From an uncultured Collinsella sp. (GTDB lineage: Bacteria > Actinomycetota > Coriobacteriia > Coriobacteriales > Coriobacteriaceae), in NCBI GenBank assembly GCA_900556605.1, contig USPC01000011.1, positions 1 to 31,056 of the forward strand: DNA of 31,056 bases, given 5' to 3'. Under the pieces are notes generated by a model. The model was not told where the DNA came from and made no database searches. It worked only from the letters and a program-made list of their open reading frames with translations. Position numbers and translations under genes: made by a program. Below are positions 23,244-31,056 of the stretch, piece after piece; position 1 is the first letter of the stretch; the number at the start of each line of letters is the position of its first letter.

Positions 23244-24593
23244 CTACTCCACAACATGACCGATAAGCTCATAGCAGAAGCTATCGGTAAACTCGACGGT
23301 CAGAATATCGCCCACGGACGCCTCGCTGGCGTCCAGATGGACCGCGCCATCGGAATCGGGCGCCTGGAACCAGGCATGGCCGATCAGCTCGGCGCCATCC
23401 TCGGTCTCTTCGATACCGTCGACGATTACCTGGGCGCGCTCGCCCACATGTGCGGCGGTGGCGGCAAAACCGAGCGACTCGGCCAGGTCCATGGCCTCCT
23501 GGGCGCGCTCGAGCTTAACCTCCTCATCGACCTGGCCCTCCATCTTGGCGGCCAGGCTGCCTTCCTCACGCGAGTAGGCAAAAACACTCGTGTAGTCAAA
23601 GCCGACGGTGTCCATAAAGTCGATAAGGTCGCGGAACTCGTCGTCGGTCTCGGTCGGGAAGCCGACCATGGCCGTGGAACGAATCACGATGCCGGGGATG
23701 CGCTCGCGAAGGTCGCGGAACAGATCCTCGAGCTCCTGGCGCGAACCGGAGCGACACATGGCCTTGAGAATGCGCGCGTCGCAGTGCTGCACGGGGATAT
23801 CGATATAGGGCAGCACCTCGGGCGTATCGCGAATCGTCTCGATGAGTTCGTCAGTCATGCCCTCGGTCTGCAGATAGAGCACGCGGACCCAGACGTTGTG
23901 CGGGCGCACGGCCTCGGCGACGGCACGCAGCAGCTGTGCCAGATTGCGCGGCGAGCCATCGGCGACGCCCTCGTCGGCAAAGTCGGTACCCCAGATGCCC
24001 GTGTCCTGGCCGATCAGCACGATCTCGCGCACACCGCCGGCAACCAGGTCGCGCACCTCGGAGATGATGCTCTCGGCATTGCGCGAATGATAGCGGCCGC
24101 GGATGTAGGGAATCATGCAGAAGCTGCAGAAGCGGTTGCAGCCATCGGAAATCTTGACGTAGGCGACAGCACCCTCGACGGTACGTTTGACCTGCGGGAT
24201 ATAGGCTGCAATCTCACGCTCGACACCCAGCACGCCATCGATGACCGCCACGATGCCGTCTTCCTCGTCGGCCTTCACAAAGGCAGCGACCTCGGGCAGC
24301 TCGTCAGGCAGGTCATCGCCATAGCGCGACGGCACGCAGCCGCACATGACGATGGGGCAAGAACGAACGCCGTCCTGAACCTCGTTGGCGAGCTCGAGCG
24401 TGGTCTCGATGCTCTCGGACGTTGCGGAGGCGAGGAACGAGCAAGTATTGACGATAGCGATATCGGCATCCTGCGGGTCGAATGCCTCCTCGTAGCCCGC
24501 GGCGGTCAAAAGAGAACGCATGCGGTCGGTGTCAACCTCGTTCTTAGCGCACCCGAGGGTGATGTAGAGCACGGAGCCCAACGGTGTATCCAT
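23244..24593 (-). CDS. rimO: Ribosomal protein uS12 methylthiotransferase RimO
   Basis: 449-residue radical-SAM enzyme that thiomethylates an Asp of ribosomal protein S12. The N-terminal cluster Cys are C15 (LGCAKNEVD), NTCSFL and CGCVPSR; the radical SAM motif is DGCNRFCSFCMIP, and a TRAM domain ends the chain. The LGCAKNEVD opening and C-terminal VGDILTVEFTDSFCYELIGHV separate it from MiaB, its paralogue at 15240-16616. It lies between yajQ and pgsA on the same strand. Confidence 0.95.
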   Translation of the reverse strand: MDTPLGSVLYITLGCAKNEVDTDRMRSLLTAAGYEEAFDPQDADIAIVNTCSFLASATSESIETTLELANEVQDGVRSCPIVMCGCVPSRYGDDLPDELPEVAAFVKADEEDGIVAVIDGVLGVEREIAAYIPQVKRTVEGAVAYVKISDGCNRFCSFCMIPYIRGRYHSRNAESIISEVRDLVAGGVREIVLIGQDTGIWGTDFADEGVADGSPRNLAQLLRAVAEAVRPHNVWVRVLYLQTEGMTDELIETIRDTPEVLPYIDIPVQHCDARILKAMCRSGSRQELEDLFRDLRERIPGIVIRSTAMVGFPTETDDEFRDLIDFMDTVGFDYTSVFAYSREEGSLAAKMEGQVDEEVKLERAQEAMDLAESLGFAATAAHVGERAQVIVDGIEETEDGAELIGHAWFQAPDSDGAVHLDASEASVGDILTVEFTDSFCYELIGHVVE

Positions 24594-24620
24594 GTTGGAG
24601 AGCAGTCCTTTCGATTGATA

Positions 24621-25118
24621 TTAGCGGTAGTTGGTGAACTGCAGCGGCTGGCCGTAGTCCTGGTCGCGCAGGAACTGGATCACGGTCTGCAACGCGTCCT
24701 TCGAAGCAGAGGAAACACGCAGTTTGTCGGCCTCGATGGTCACCTTGACCTTAAGCTTTTGATCCTTGATGTCCTTGTTGATCTTCTTGGCGGTCGCCTG
24801 GTCGATACCCTCGACGATATGGCCGAGTACGCGCACGGTGCCGCCCGATGCCGCCTGCGGTGCATCCCACGAGACAGCCTTGAGGTCGATGCCGCGCTTG
24901 ATGAGCTTGGAGCTCAGCACGTCGACAATCTGCTTGAAGACAAAGTCGGCCGGGGCGTTGATCGTAAAGAGCCTGTCGCCCTTCGAAAGCTCAATCGTGG
25001 CGCCGGAATCCTTAAGGTCATAGCGCTGGGAAATCTCGCGCGTGGTCTGCTGAAAGGCGTTGTCGACCTCTTGCATGTTGACCTCGGACACGACGTCGAA
25101 GCTGGAATCTTTAGCCAT
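24621..25118 (-). CDS. yajQ: YajQ-family nucleotide-binding protein
   Basis: 165 residues matching the family end to end: MAKDSSFDVVSEVNMQEVDNAFQQ at the start, RYDLKDSG, and QKLKVKVTIEADKLRVSSASKDALQTVIQFLR towards the end. Homologues bind RNA or nucleotides, and some bind cyclic di-GMP; role in this organism unknown. AAAGGA precedes ATG 25118. It is inserted between rodZ and rimO on the same strand. Confidence 0.95.
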   Translation of the reverse strand: MAKDSSFDVVSEVNMQEVDNAFQQTTREISQRYDLKDSGATIELSKGDRLFTINAPADFVFKQIVDVLSSKLIKRGIDLKAVSWDAPQAASGGTVRVLGHIVEGIDQATAKKINKDIKDQKLKVKVTIEADKLRVSSASKDALQTVIQFLRDQDYGQPLQFTNYR

Positions 25119-25144
25119 GATGTTTCCTTTCGCGTACGAGCGGC

Positions 25145-26656
25145 TTAGTAGCTATCGTACGAATAGTCGGTAGAATCGCTGGGCGTCTGACCGTCAGTTG
25201 CGGTATCGGCGCCATCCGTGGACTGGGCATCGGTACCGTCGGTGGTATCGGTACCATCGGTGGTGTCGGTACCATCAGAACTTTCACCATTCTCGGAATC
25301 AGTCGTCTCCTTCTTGGGAACGGTGATCGTCACGCGCGCCACGCCCGAGGTCTTGGTATCGTAACGGACCTTTTCACCGTTCTTGGTAACGGTGACATCG
25401 GAAGGCTTGGACGTGGTGATCTCGATTGAGGACTCGGGCGTGTACTCCTGCTCAAAGGGGCCAGTCGCCTGCGCGCCATAGACCGACTTGCCGTCAACCT
25501 TGACCTCAATCCACGCGGTCTTTCCCTTGGCAACGGAAACTTTGACCTTCGTGACCTCGTTCTCTTCCTTCTTGGCCGTCGTCTTGGTAGCGTCCGAATC
25601 AGTCGACTCATCCGTCGCCTCATCGGTGTCTTCGTCCTCGTCGACCGTTTCGGTCTTCTTAGAAGACTTCTTGGCCGTCGTCTTGGTAGCAGCGGGCGTC
25701 TCGGGCGTGGTCTCGGGTGCCGAAGATACGCAACCGCGCAGAAGTACCACGATGAGCACGATCAGCAGCAACGCCACGGCACCGATGCCGGCGTAGACGA
25801 TACGCGGATCGAGCCCGTTGTTTTGAGGAGTACGGGATCCGCCGCGTCCACGACTGGAACTGCTGCGGCCGCCTCCCTGAGGCATACGACCGCGATTGCT
25901 ATCGGAACGGCCGCGATAGCCACCCTGGCCCTGAAGGCCGCGCTGACCCGAGCGGGGGGCAAGTTCACCGCGGCCTTGATAGCCACGCTGGCCCGAACGC
26001 GGAGCCGAAGAGCGCTGGCCATACGGCTGTGATTGAGAGCGAAGACGCGGCGTCACCTGCGTGGTATCGGCATCCGCATAGCCACCGCGAGAGCGTCCGG
26101 TGGAGACACCACGGTAACCGCGATCGGAATAGCCGCCGTCGCCGTAGCCGGCACGAGGGTCACGCGCCACGCCGCGGGCAGCGGGAAGTGCACGGTCCTC
26201 GGGCATCGGTGTGCTGCGGAACCGGTCACGCTGTGAGCGAATCTCCTCGCCCGAACCCGTCTCGGTAATATAGCCGGCCTGCTGAGGACGCTGCCCATAG
26301 CGGGTCGAACGACCGCCCTGAACCATCAGGAAGCGCCCGTTATCCACCGAGGAACGCGAATTGACGTAGCCGGCGGCGTCCTGAAATCGACCGCCCTGCT
26401 GCGACGTCTCGCGTTCGTATGCCATCAGGTCGTCAAAGTAGGCATTGACGACCTCGCGCGGATTGAGGCCCAAAAAGCGAGCATAGCTCGAAATCATGCC
26501 CTGCGCATAGCCGCGCGGCGGCATCGAAGCAAAGTTACCGGTCTCGAAAAACTCGATGATCTGCGGCCTGATTTTGATGGTGTTGGCGACCTGCTGAATG
26601 GAAAGGCCCATCCGGCGACGCTGCTCGAGCAGCATGTCACCAAAGCGTGCAGCCAT
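25145..26656 (-). CDS. rodZ: RodZ-like HTH membrane protein
   Basis: 503 residues. Residues 4-70 are a Cro/HTH_25 domain (LLEQRRRMGLSIQQVANTIKI ... GYAQGMISSYARFLGL), as in RodZ, which links MreB to the wall-elongation machinery. Residues ~75-280 are a low-complexity Arg/Gly/Gln/Ser-rich stretch, unusual in length. One membrane helix follows at about 285-308, then an acidic Thr/Asp segment and a DUF4115-like beta domain (~370-450). The end is a Thr-Asp-Gly repeat. The start overlaps the ftsK stop (ATGA). No mreB is in the window, so a RodZ role is by family resemblance. Confidence 0.85.
   Translation of the reverse strand: MAARFGDMLLEQRRRMGLSIQQVANTIKIRPQIIEFFETGNFASMPPRGYAQGMISSYARFLGLNPREVVNAYFDDLMAYERETSQQGGRFQDAAGYVNSRSSVDNGRFLMVQGGRSTRYGQRPQQAGYITETGSGEEIRSQRDRFRSTPMPEDRALPAARGVARDPRAGYGDGGYSDRGYRGVSTGRSRGGYADADTTQVTPRLRSQSQPYGQRSSAPRSGQRGYQGRGELAPRSGQRGLQGQGGYRGRSDSNRGRMPQGGGRSSSSRGRGGSRTPQNNGLDPRIVYAGIGAVALLLIVLIVVLLRGCVSSAPETTPETPAATKTTAKKSSKKTETVDEDEDTDEATDESTDSDATKTTAKKEENEVTKVKVSVAKGKTAWIEVKVDGKSVYGAQATGPFEQEYTPESSIEITTSKPSDVTVTKNGEKVRYDTKTSGVARVTITVPKKETTDSENGESSDGTDTTDGTDTTDGTDAQSTDGADTATDGQTPSDSTDYSYDSY
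25229..25276. repeat. 18-bp tandem repeat in the rodZ 3' end
   Basis: About 2.6 units: 25229-25246, 25247-25264 and a partial third to about 25276, with one change between the first two. It encodes repeated TDGTDT residues in the extracellular tail and is prone to length change. Confidence 0.8.
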
Positions 26657-29436
26657 CAGAATCCTCCAAACTCACGATCTTCACGTGCCATCTCGGCGTC
26701 GACAGATTCCAGCGCGGCAAGCCCCTCCTCGTCCAACAGGACCTCACGCGGCTTGGAACCGTCAGGCGGTCCGACGACACCCTTTTCTTCCAGCATGTCC
26801 ATAATACGCCCGGCACGCGCATAGCCAACCTTCAGACGACGTTGCAGGCCAGATGTGGAGCCAAGCTGCGATTCCACCACAATATGGGCGGCTTCCCAAA
26901 TGAGCGGATCATCGTCTTGCGGCTCGGCAACTCCGGTGCGGACAATGCCACCGCCACCCGCCATGGACATGGAAGCGGGCGCCACGGCAGACAGGATCTC
27001 CTCGTGATAGTCGGGCTCGCTCTGCGACTTGACGAACTCGACAATCTCGTTGATTTCGTCGTCCGAGACAAAGCAGCCCTGGATACGGCGAGGCTTGCCC
27101 CAGTCGACCTTGGAGAACAGCATGTCGCCCAAACCGGTAAGCTTTTCAGCACCCATCTGGTCGATAATGACGCGCGAGTCGATGCCCGTGGCGACGTTAA
27201 AGGCGATGCGGTTGGTGATGTTGGCCTTGATGAGGCCCGTCACCACGTTGGAGCTGGGGCGCTGCGTGGCCACGATAAGATGAATACCGGCGGCACGGCC
27301 CAGCTGTGCAATACGTACGATCGAGGCCTCGACATCCTTACCGGCGACCATCATCAGGTCCGAGAGCTCGTCGATGATAATGACCAGATAGGGCATCTTT
27401 TGCGGCGGGTTATCGTAATGCTCAAACTCGCCGGCGGCCTGCTTTTCGTTGTAGGTCGAGATCTTACGCACGTTAAGGCGCTCGAAGACCTTCAGGCGAC
27501 GCTCCATCTCGGACACGGCCCATTGCAGGGCGCTCGCGGCCTGCTTGGGTTCGGTAACGACCGGTACGTAAAGATGCGGCAGGCCGTTATAGCCCGCGAG
27601 CTCGACGCGCTTGGGGTCGACCATGATCAGGCGAACATCCTCGGGAAGGGCACGCATGAGCAGGGTCGTGATGATGGAATTGATCATCACCGACTTACCA
27701 GAACCGGTCGTACCGGCAATAAGCAGGTGGGGCATCTTGGCGAGGTCGGCGACGACCGGCGTACCCTCGGCATCGCGACCGATGGCGAGCTCGAGCGGAC
27801 CGCCCTTCACATAGGGCAGCACGTCGCCCAGATTGACGTTCTGGCGCTTGCGGTTGGGAATCTCGATGCCCACGAGCGAGGTGCCGGGGATCGGGGCAAA
27901 GATACGTACCGACTGAGCAGCGAGCGAAAGCGCGATATCGTCCTCAAGGCTCGAAATCTTACTCACGCGCTCGCCCTCGCCGGGCTGAAGCTTAAAGGTC
28001 GTAACCGTGGGGCCGGCGATCCAGCCGACCACGCGGGCACTGCGGCCAAACTCAAGCAAGGTGGATTGCAGTGACTCGGCAGTCTGTTCCAGCTCCTTGT
28101 CAGATGACGCGGAGGACGCCGACTGCGGGTTGGCATGCAGAATTTCGAGTGGCGGAAGCTTGAGGCCGCCCTCTTCTTCGCCCTCGGCATCCGTAGGAGT
28201 TGCGTCCGCTCTCCCATCGCTAGCCGCAGCCGATTCGACAGCACTCGATGCAGACGCATCGGCAACCTTGGGATGCTTCAAGAAGTCGGGAATCTGAGGT
28301 GCTGCCGAAACAGGATTCACGGCAAACGGCGGCTCGGACTCGTCGATCTTATCGGGGTCGTCTTCCATCGAAAGCTGACCGGTTACCTGGTCGCGCTTTG
28401 CATGGCGGCGCGGCAGCAAAGTTGTCTTTGCGGTCTCAATCGGAGCCTCGTCATCCTCGTCATCGCCCTCGGTGAGCTCAATCTCGCTATCGGACCAAGA
28501 CGGGTCGGGCTCGCTTGTATTCAACTTGGGTGTGGCCTTGCCCTTCTTGGCATGACGGCGCGGCAGCAGCGTTGTCTTAGCGCGCTCAGCTTCCACGGCA
28601 TCGGACACGTCGACAAACGGATCATCGTCCTCGTCGTCATCGTCCAAAACCGGGTCCACATCGTTACCCATGACCGTGGTCACGGCAGCATCGGAGCCCT
28701 TTTGACGAAGAATGCTCAGGTGCGGACGGGCAACGCCGGGCACCGACAGGGCTTCGTCGTCACCCCACGGGCTGGCGTTGACATCGGCACGACGGCGCTC
28801 GGCAAAATCGGCCGCACGGTCGCGAGCAGAGCGCAAAACGCCACCCACCGAAAAGCCGATGATGACCAGGCCCACGACGACAAGGCCCAACAGGACTACC
28901 ATCGCGATAGGCTTACCCAGGGCATTCTGCAGCGCACTCGCAATAAACGCACCGATGTAGCCACCCGAGGCGGACAGATTTTGCGGCGTGAACATAAGGT
29001 CGCACGAGACGCTCGTACCCGGCACCATCAGCGACAGAATGGAGACGACGGCGATAAAGACCACGGCGCCGCCCGCAACAGAGCGCGCGTTGAGCGGCGA
29101 GTCCTCGCCTAAAAAGAGCGTGGCGGCAAACAGCAAAATGACGATCGGCAGCACGTAGGCGCCCAGACCAAAGCCCAAGTGGTAGAAACCGGCAACCGCA
29201 GCCGTAACGGGCGCAGTCGCCGGCGAAATCACGGCAATAAAGGACGCAATCGCCAAAACGGCAATGACCACGCCGGCGATATCGCGATTGGCCGAGGGCT
29301 CAACCAAGGGCTCGAAATCATCGAACTCGGACTCGTGACCCTTATTGGCACGCAGATGGGAACCGGCACCCTTAGCAGATGCCGGTTGGTTATTGGCCTT
29401 ATTGCCTTTGGCGTTTTGTGCAGATCCGCGCGCCAA
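26656..29436 (-). CDS. ftsK: DNA translocase FtsK
   Basis: 926 residues. About four membrane helices occupy residues ~50-200, then an acidic linker (~230-420). The motor has Walker A GTTGSGKS near residue 575 and Walker B-region LVIIIDELSDLM. The C-terminal gamma winged helix (QRRLKVGYARAGRIMDMLEEKGVVGPPDG) recognises polar DNA signals. FtsK pumps chromosome ends across the closing septum. Start is TTG 29436 with GGAGG five bases upstream, inside the RNase J stop region; no better ATG exists nearby. The linker holds two copies of AKTTLLPRRHAK about 55 residues apart, whose role is unknown. The stop overlaps rodZ (ATGA). Confidence 0.95.
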   Translation of the reverse strand: MARGSAQNAKGNKANNQPASAKGAGSHLRANKGHESEFDDFEPLVEPSANRDIAGVVIAVLAIASFIAVISPATAPVTAAVAGFYHLGFGLGAYVLPIVILLFAATLFLGEDSPLNARSVAGGAVVFIAVVSILSLMVPGTSVSCDLMFTPQNLSASGGYIGAFIASALQNALGKPIAMVVLLGLVVVGLVIIGFSVGGVLRSARDRAADFAERRRADVNASPWGDDEALSVPGVARPHLSILRQKGSDAAVTTVMGNDVDPVLDDDDEDDDPFVDVSDAVEAERAKTTLLPRRHAKKGKATPKLNTSEPDPSWSDSEIELTEGDDEDDEAPIETAKTTLLPRRHAKRDQVTGQLSMEDDPDKIDESEPPFAVNPVSAAPQIPDFLKHPKVADASASSAVESAAASDGRADATPTDAEGEEEGGLKLPPLEILHANPQSASSASSDKELEQTAESLQSTLLEFGRSARVVGWIAGPTVTTFKLQPGEGERVSKISSLEDDIALSLAAQSVRIFAPIPGTSLVGIEIPNRKRQNVNLGDVLPYVKGGPLELAIGRDAEGTPVVADLAKMPHLLIAGTTGSGKSVMINSIITTLLMRALPEDVRLIMVDPKRVELAGYNGLPHLYVPVVTEPKQAASALQWAVSEMERRLKVFERLNVRKISTYNEKQAAGEFEHYDNPPQKMPYLVIIIDELSDLMMVAGKDVEASIVRIAQLGRAAGIHLIVATQRPSSNVVTGLIKANITNRIAFNVATGIDSRVIIDQMGAEKLTGLGDMLFSKVDWGKPRRIQGCFVSDDEINEIVEFVKSQSEPDYHEEILSAVAPASMSMAGGGGIVRTGVAEPQDDDPLIWEAAHIVVESQLGSTSGLQRRLKVGYARAGRIMDMLEEKGVVGPPDGSKPREVLLDEEGLAALESVDAEMAREDREFGGF

Positions 29437-29437
29437 A

Positions 29438-31009
29438 CTAAACCTCCATGACGACCGGGATGATCATCGGGCGGGTGCGCGTACGGCTCCAGATGAAGTT
29501 GGAGAGCGAATCGCGCACGGCCTTGCGAATGGCATCGGAACCGCTGCTCGTAAAGCTGAACTTGCCCTTCTCGATCGTCTTCATAATGGATGCGGAGGCA
29601 TCCTCGGAGAACTGGTCGTCGATGGCAAACGAGACACCGCGGCCCGAGAACTCGATGGCCTCGATCTTCTTGTGCTTGAGCGAGACGATAGCAACGGCCG
29701 TGACCATGCCGTCGTTGGCGAGCTTCTGGCGATCGCGCAGGACGATGGGGTCGGTATCGCCGATACGCAGGCCGTCGACGTAGACGACGCCGGACTCGAC
29801 GGGCGTACCGCGCTTGACGATACCGCCGCGCATCTCGAGCGTGTCGCCGTTATCGAGGATAAAGATATGATCGTCCTTGATGCCCATCTTGCGGGCCAGC
29901 TGGGCATGGGCGCGCAGATGCACGGCCTCACCGTGAACCGGCATAAAGTACGTGGGCTTGGCCATGGCCATCAGGAGCTTGAGCTCCTCCTGGCTACCGT
30001 GGCCCGAGACGTGGACAAGAGCGCGGTTCTTATCCCACACGTCGCAGCCGAGCTTGGCCAGGCTGTTGACGACCTGCTGGACGGCCTTCTCGTTGCCGGG
30101 AACGGGAGTTGCTGAGAGGATGACGGTATCGCCCTCGTGGATGGAAAGCGTCTTGTGCTCGCCGTTGGCCATACGGGACAACGCCGACAGCGGCTCGCCC
30201 TGCGAACCGGTGCACATGACGACGATCTTATCGTCGGGCAGGTTATCGATATCGAAGGCATCGATAATATCGGCATCGTCGATGTTGAGGTAGCCCAGCT
30301 CGCGCGCGACGCGGGTGTTGGTGAGCATAGAGCGGCCGGTCACAACGACCTTACGGCCGCACTTGCGGGCGGCATCGCAGATCTGCTGCAGGCGATGGAT
30401 ATGGCTCGAGAACGACGCGACGAACACGCGACCTGGGGCGTTCTTGATGGCATGCAGCAGGTTGGGACCAACCTCGGCCTCGGACTTGGTAAAGCCGGGA
30501 ACCGTGGCGTTGGTGGAGTCGGAAAGCAGCAGGTCGATACCCTGCTTGGCAAAGCGGCTGATAGCGGCATAGTCGGGCGTGACGCCGTCGATGGGCGTCT
30601 GGTCGAGCTTAAAGTCGCCGGTGTGCATAACGGTGCCCTGATTGGTGCGGATGAACACGCCCAGAGCGCCGGGGATGGAGTGCGTCATCGAGAAGAAGTC
30701 GAGCGAGATGCCGCCGAGGTTGACATGGCTGCCGCCCTTGACCTCGCGGAACTTGGGTGCGCGGATGCGGAACTCAGAAAGCTTGCCCTCGATAAAGCCA
30801 AGCGTCAGCTTGCTCGAGAAGATGGGCACCTTATTGTTGAGGTCCTGCAGCAGATACGGAAGCGAACCGGTGTGGTCCTCATGGCCGTGGGTGACGACGA
30901 TACCGCGGAGCTTCTCCTCGTTCTCCAGGACATAGGTGTAGTCAGGAAGCACCAGGTCGATACCGGGCTGGGAGTCATCCGGGAACATGAGGCCGGCGTC
31001 GACGAGCAC
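29438..31009 (-). CDS. rnj: Ribonuclease J, N-terminus missing
   Basis: Metallo-beta-lactamase/beta-CASP exo- and endoribonuclease that degrades mRNA and matures rRNA. The visible part starts at VLVDAGLMFPDD and has the metal site THGHEDHTG, later GDFKLD and the beta-CASP motifs including SGHGSQEELKLL. It ends VVMEV. Bases from 31010 onwards are library adapter, so the reading frame upstream of residue V (codons MYKRQ) is artefactual. By comparison with family members, roughly 45-60 N-terminal residues are lost. Its last codons supply the ftsK ribosome site; the two genes are two bases apart. Confidence 0.95.
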   Translation of the reverse strand: MLVDAGLMFPDDSQPGIDLVLPDYTYVLENEEKLRGIVVTHGHEDHTGSLPYLLQDLNNKVPIFSSKLTLGFIEGKLSEFRIRAPKFREVKGGSHVNLGGISLDFFSMTHSIPGALGVFIRTNQGTVMHTGDFKLDQTPIDGVTPDYAAISRFAKQGIDLLLSDSTNATVPGFTKSEAEVGPNLLHAIKNAPGRVFVASFSSHIHRLQQICDAARKCGRKVVVTGRSMLTNTRVARELGYLNIDDADIIDAFDIDNLPDDKIVVMCTGSQGEPLSALSRMANGEHKTLSIHEGDTVILSATPVPGNEKAVQQVVNSLAKLGCDVWDKNRALVHVSGHGSQEELKLLMAMAKPTYFMPVHGEAVHLRAHAQLARKMGIKDDHIFILDNGDTLEMRGGIVKRGTPVESGVVYVDGLRIGDTDPIVLRDRQKLANDGMVTAVAIVSLKHKKIEAIEFSGRGVSFAIDDQFSEDASASIMKTIEKGKFSFTSSGSDAIRKAVRDSLSNFIWSRTRTRPMIIPVVMEV

Positions 31010-31056
31010 CTGTCTCTTATACACATCTGACGCTGCCGACGACTCCTTACGTGTAG
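31010..31056. other. Nextera/Tn5 sequencing adapter, not genomic
   Basis: CTGTCTCTTATACACATCT (31010-31028) is the Tn5 mosaic end used in Nextera libraries. GACGCTGCCGACGA (31029-31042) is the reverse complement of the read-1 adapter. CTCCTTAC (31043-31050) is the reverse complement of GTAAGGAG, recalled as i5 index N/S505. GTGTAG is the start of the P5 arm. The whole tail should be trimmed. Confidence 0.98.

Noticed and set aside
22107..25148. 1013-codon open frame on the plus strand
   Set aside because: It runs antisense through cinA, pgsA, rimO and yajQ, all firmly identified. Its composition is that of a shadow frame in GC-rich DNA, with no domain or ribosome site.
26647..29112. Long plus-strand frames (475 and 325 codons) opposite ftsK
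   Set aside because: Shadow frames of ftsK; His/Arg/Gly-rich composition and no family match.
30137..31030. Plus-strand frame ending LSLIHI opposite RNase J
   Set aside because: Antisense to RNase J and completed by the adapter; LSLIHI is a known translation of the Tn5 mosaic end.

Overview
The window reads as one end of a draft-assembly contig from a moderately high-GC member of the Actinomycetota. The best fit is class Coriobacteriia, probably a Collinsella-like gut organism. This rests on gene content and order: a GarA-like FHA gene followed by an FtsR-like MerR gene; actinobacterial SOS boxes (CGAAC-N4-GTTCG); a LysM gene divergent from lexA; and the long block rnj-ftsK-rodZ-yajQ-rimO-pgsA-cinA-recA-recX-rny-spoVS-miaB-miaA-hflX. 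No database search was possible, so the genus is an inference. No rRNA, tRNA, CRISPR array, transposase or phage gene was found.

Layout. (1) 1-1271, minus strand: a two-gene lantibiotic-immunity type ABC transporter (permease cut by the contig edge), visibly richer in GC than its neighbours. (2) 1668-5486, plus strand: a CDP-alcohol phosphatidyltransferase, FHA protein, MerR regulator, adenine phosphoribosyltransferase and a secreted NlpC/P60 hydrolase, ending at a terminator. (3) 5561-8311: a DegV fatty-acid-binding protein facing a DUF1836 regulator, with near-identical 29-bp operators in front of both, then thioredoxin reductase. (4) 8430-10107: a glycolipid glycosyltransferase, then about 390 bp without a gene that holds two related ~102-bp palindromic elements in opposite orientation and a terminator. 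(5) 10124-13028: the SOS locus. lexA and a membrane acyltransferase-like gene read right; a LysM protein, nrdR and dut read left; three LexA boxes lie between them at exact 28-bp spacing. (6) 13013-31009, minus strand: translation, RNA-decay, recombination and division genes from rnj to hflX, with recA behind a clear SOS promoter.

How the genes fit together. Two linked SOS control points, lexA/LysM and recA, would join DNA repair (recA, recX), a probable division block (LysM protein) and, if read-through occurs, nucleotide-pool control (nrdR, dut). The large minus-strand block carries two major RNA-decay enzymes (RNase Y and RNase J), three RNA or ribosome modification and rescue functions (MiaA/MiaB, RimO, HflX) and division or shape proteins (FtsK, RodZ).

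The last 47 bases (31010-31056) are not genomic. They are a Nextera/Tn5 library adapter with its i5 index. The apparent start of the RNase J reading frame is therefore an artefact and the true N-terminus is missing. The best candidates for undescribed biology are the DUF1836/DegV operator pair, the palindromic element family with covarying stems, the hairpin over the nrdR start, and the helically phased repeats upstream of recA.
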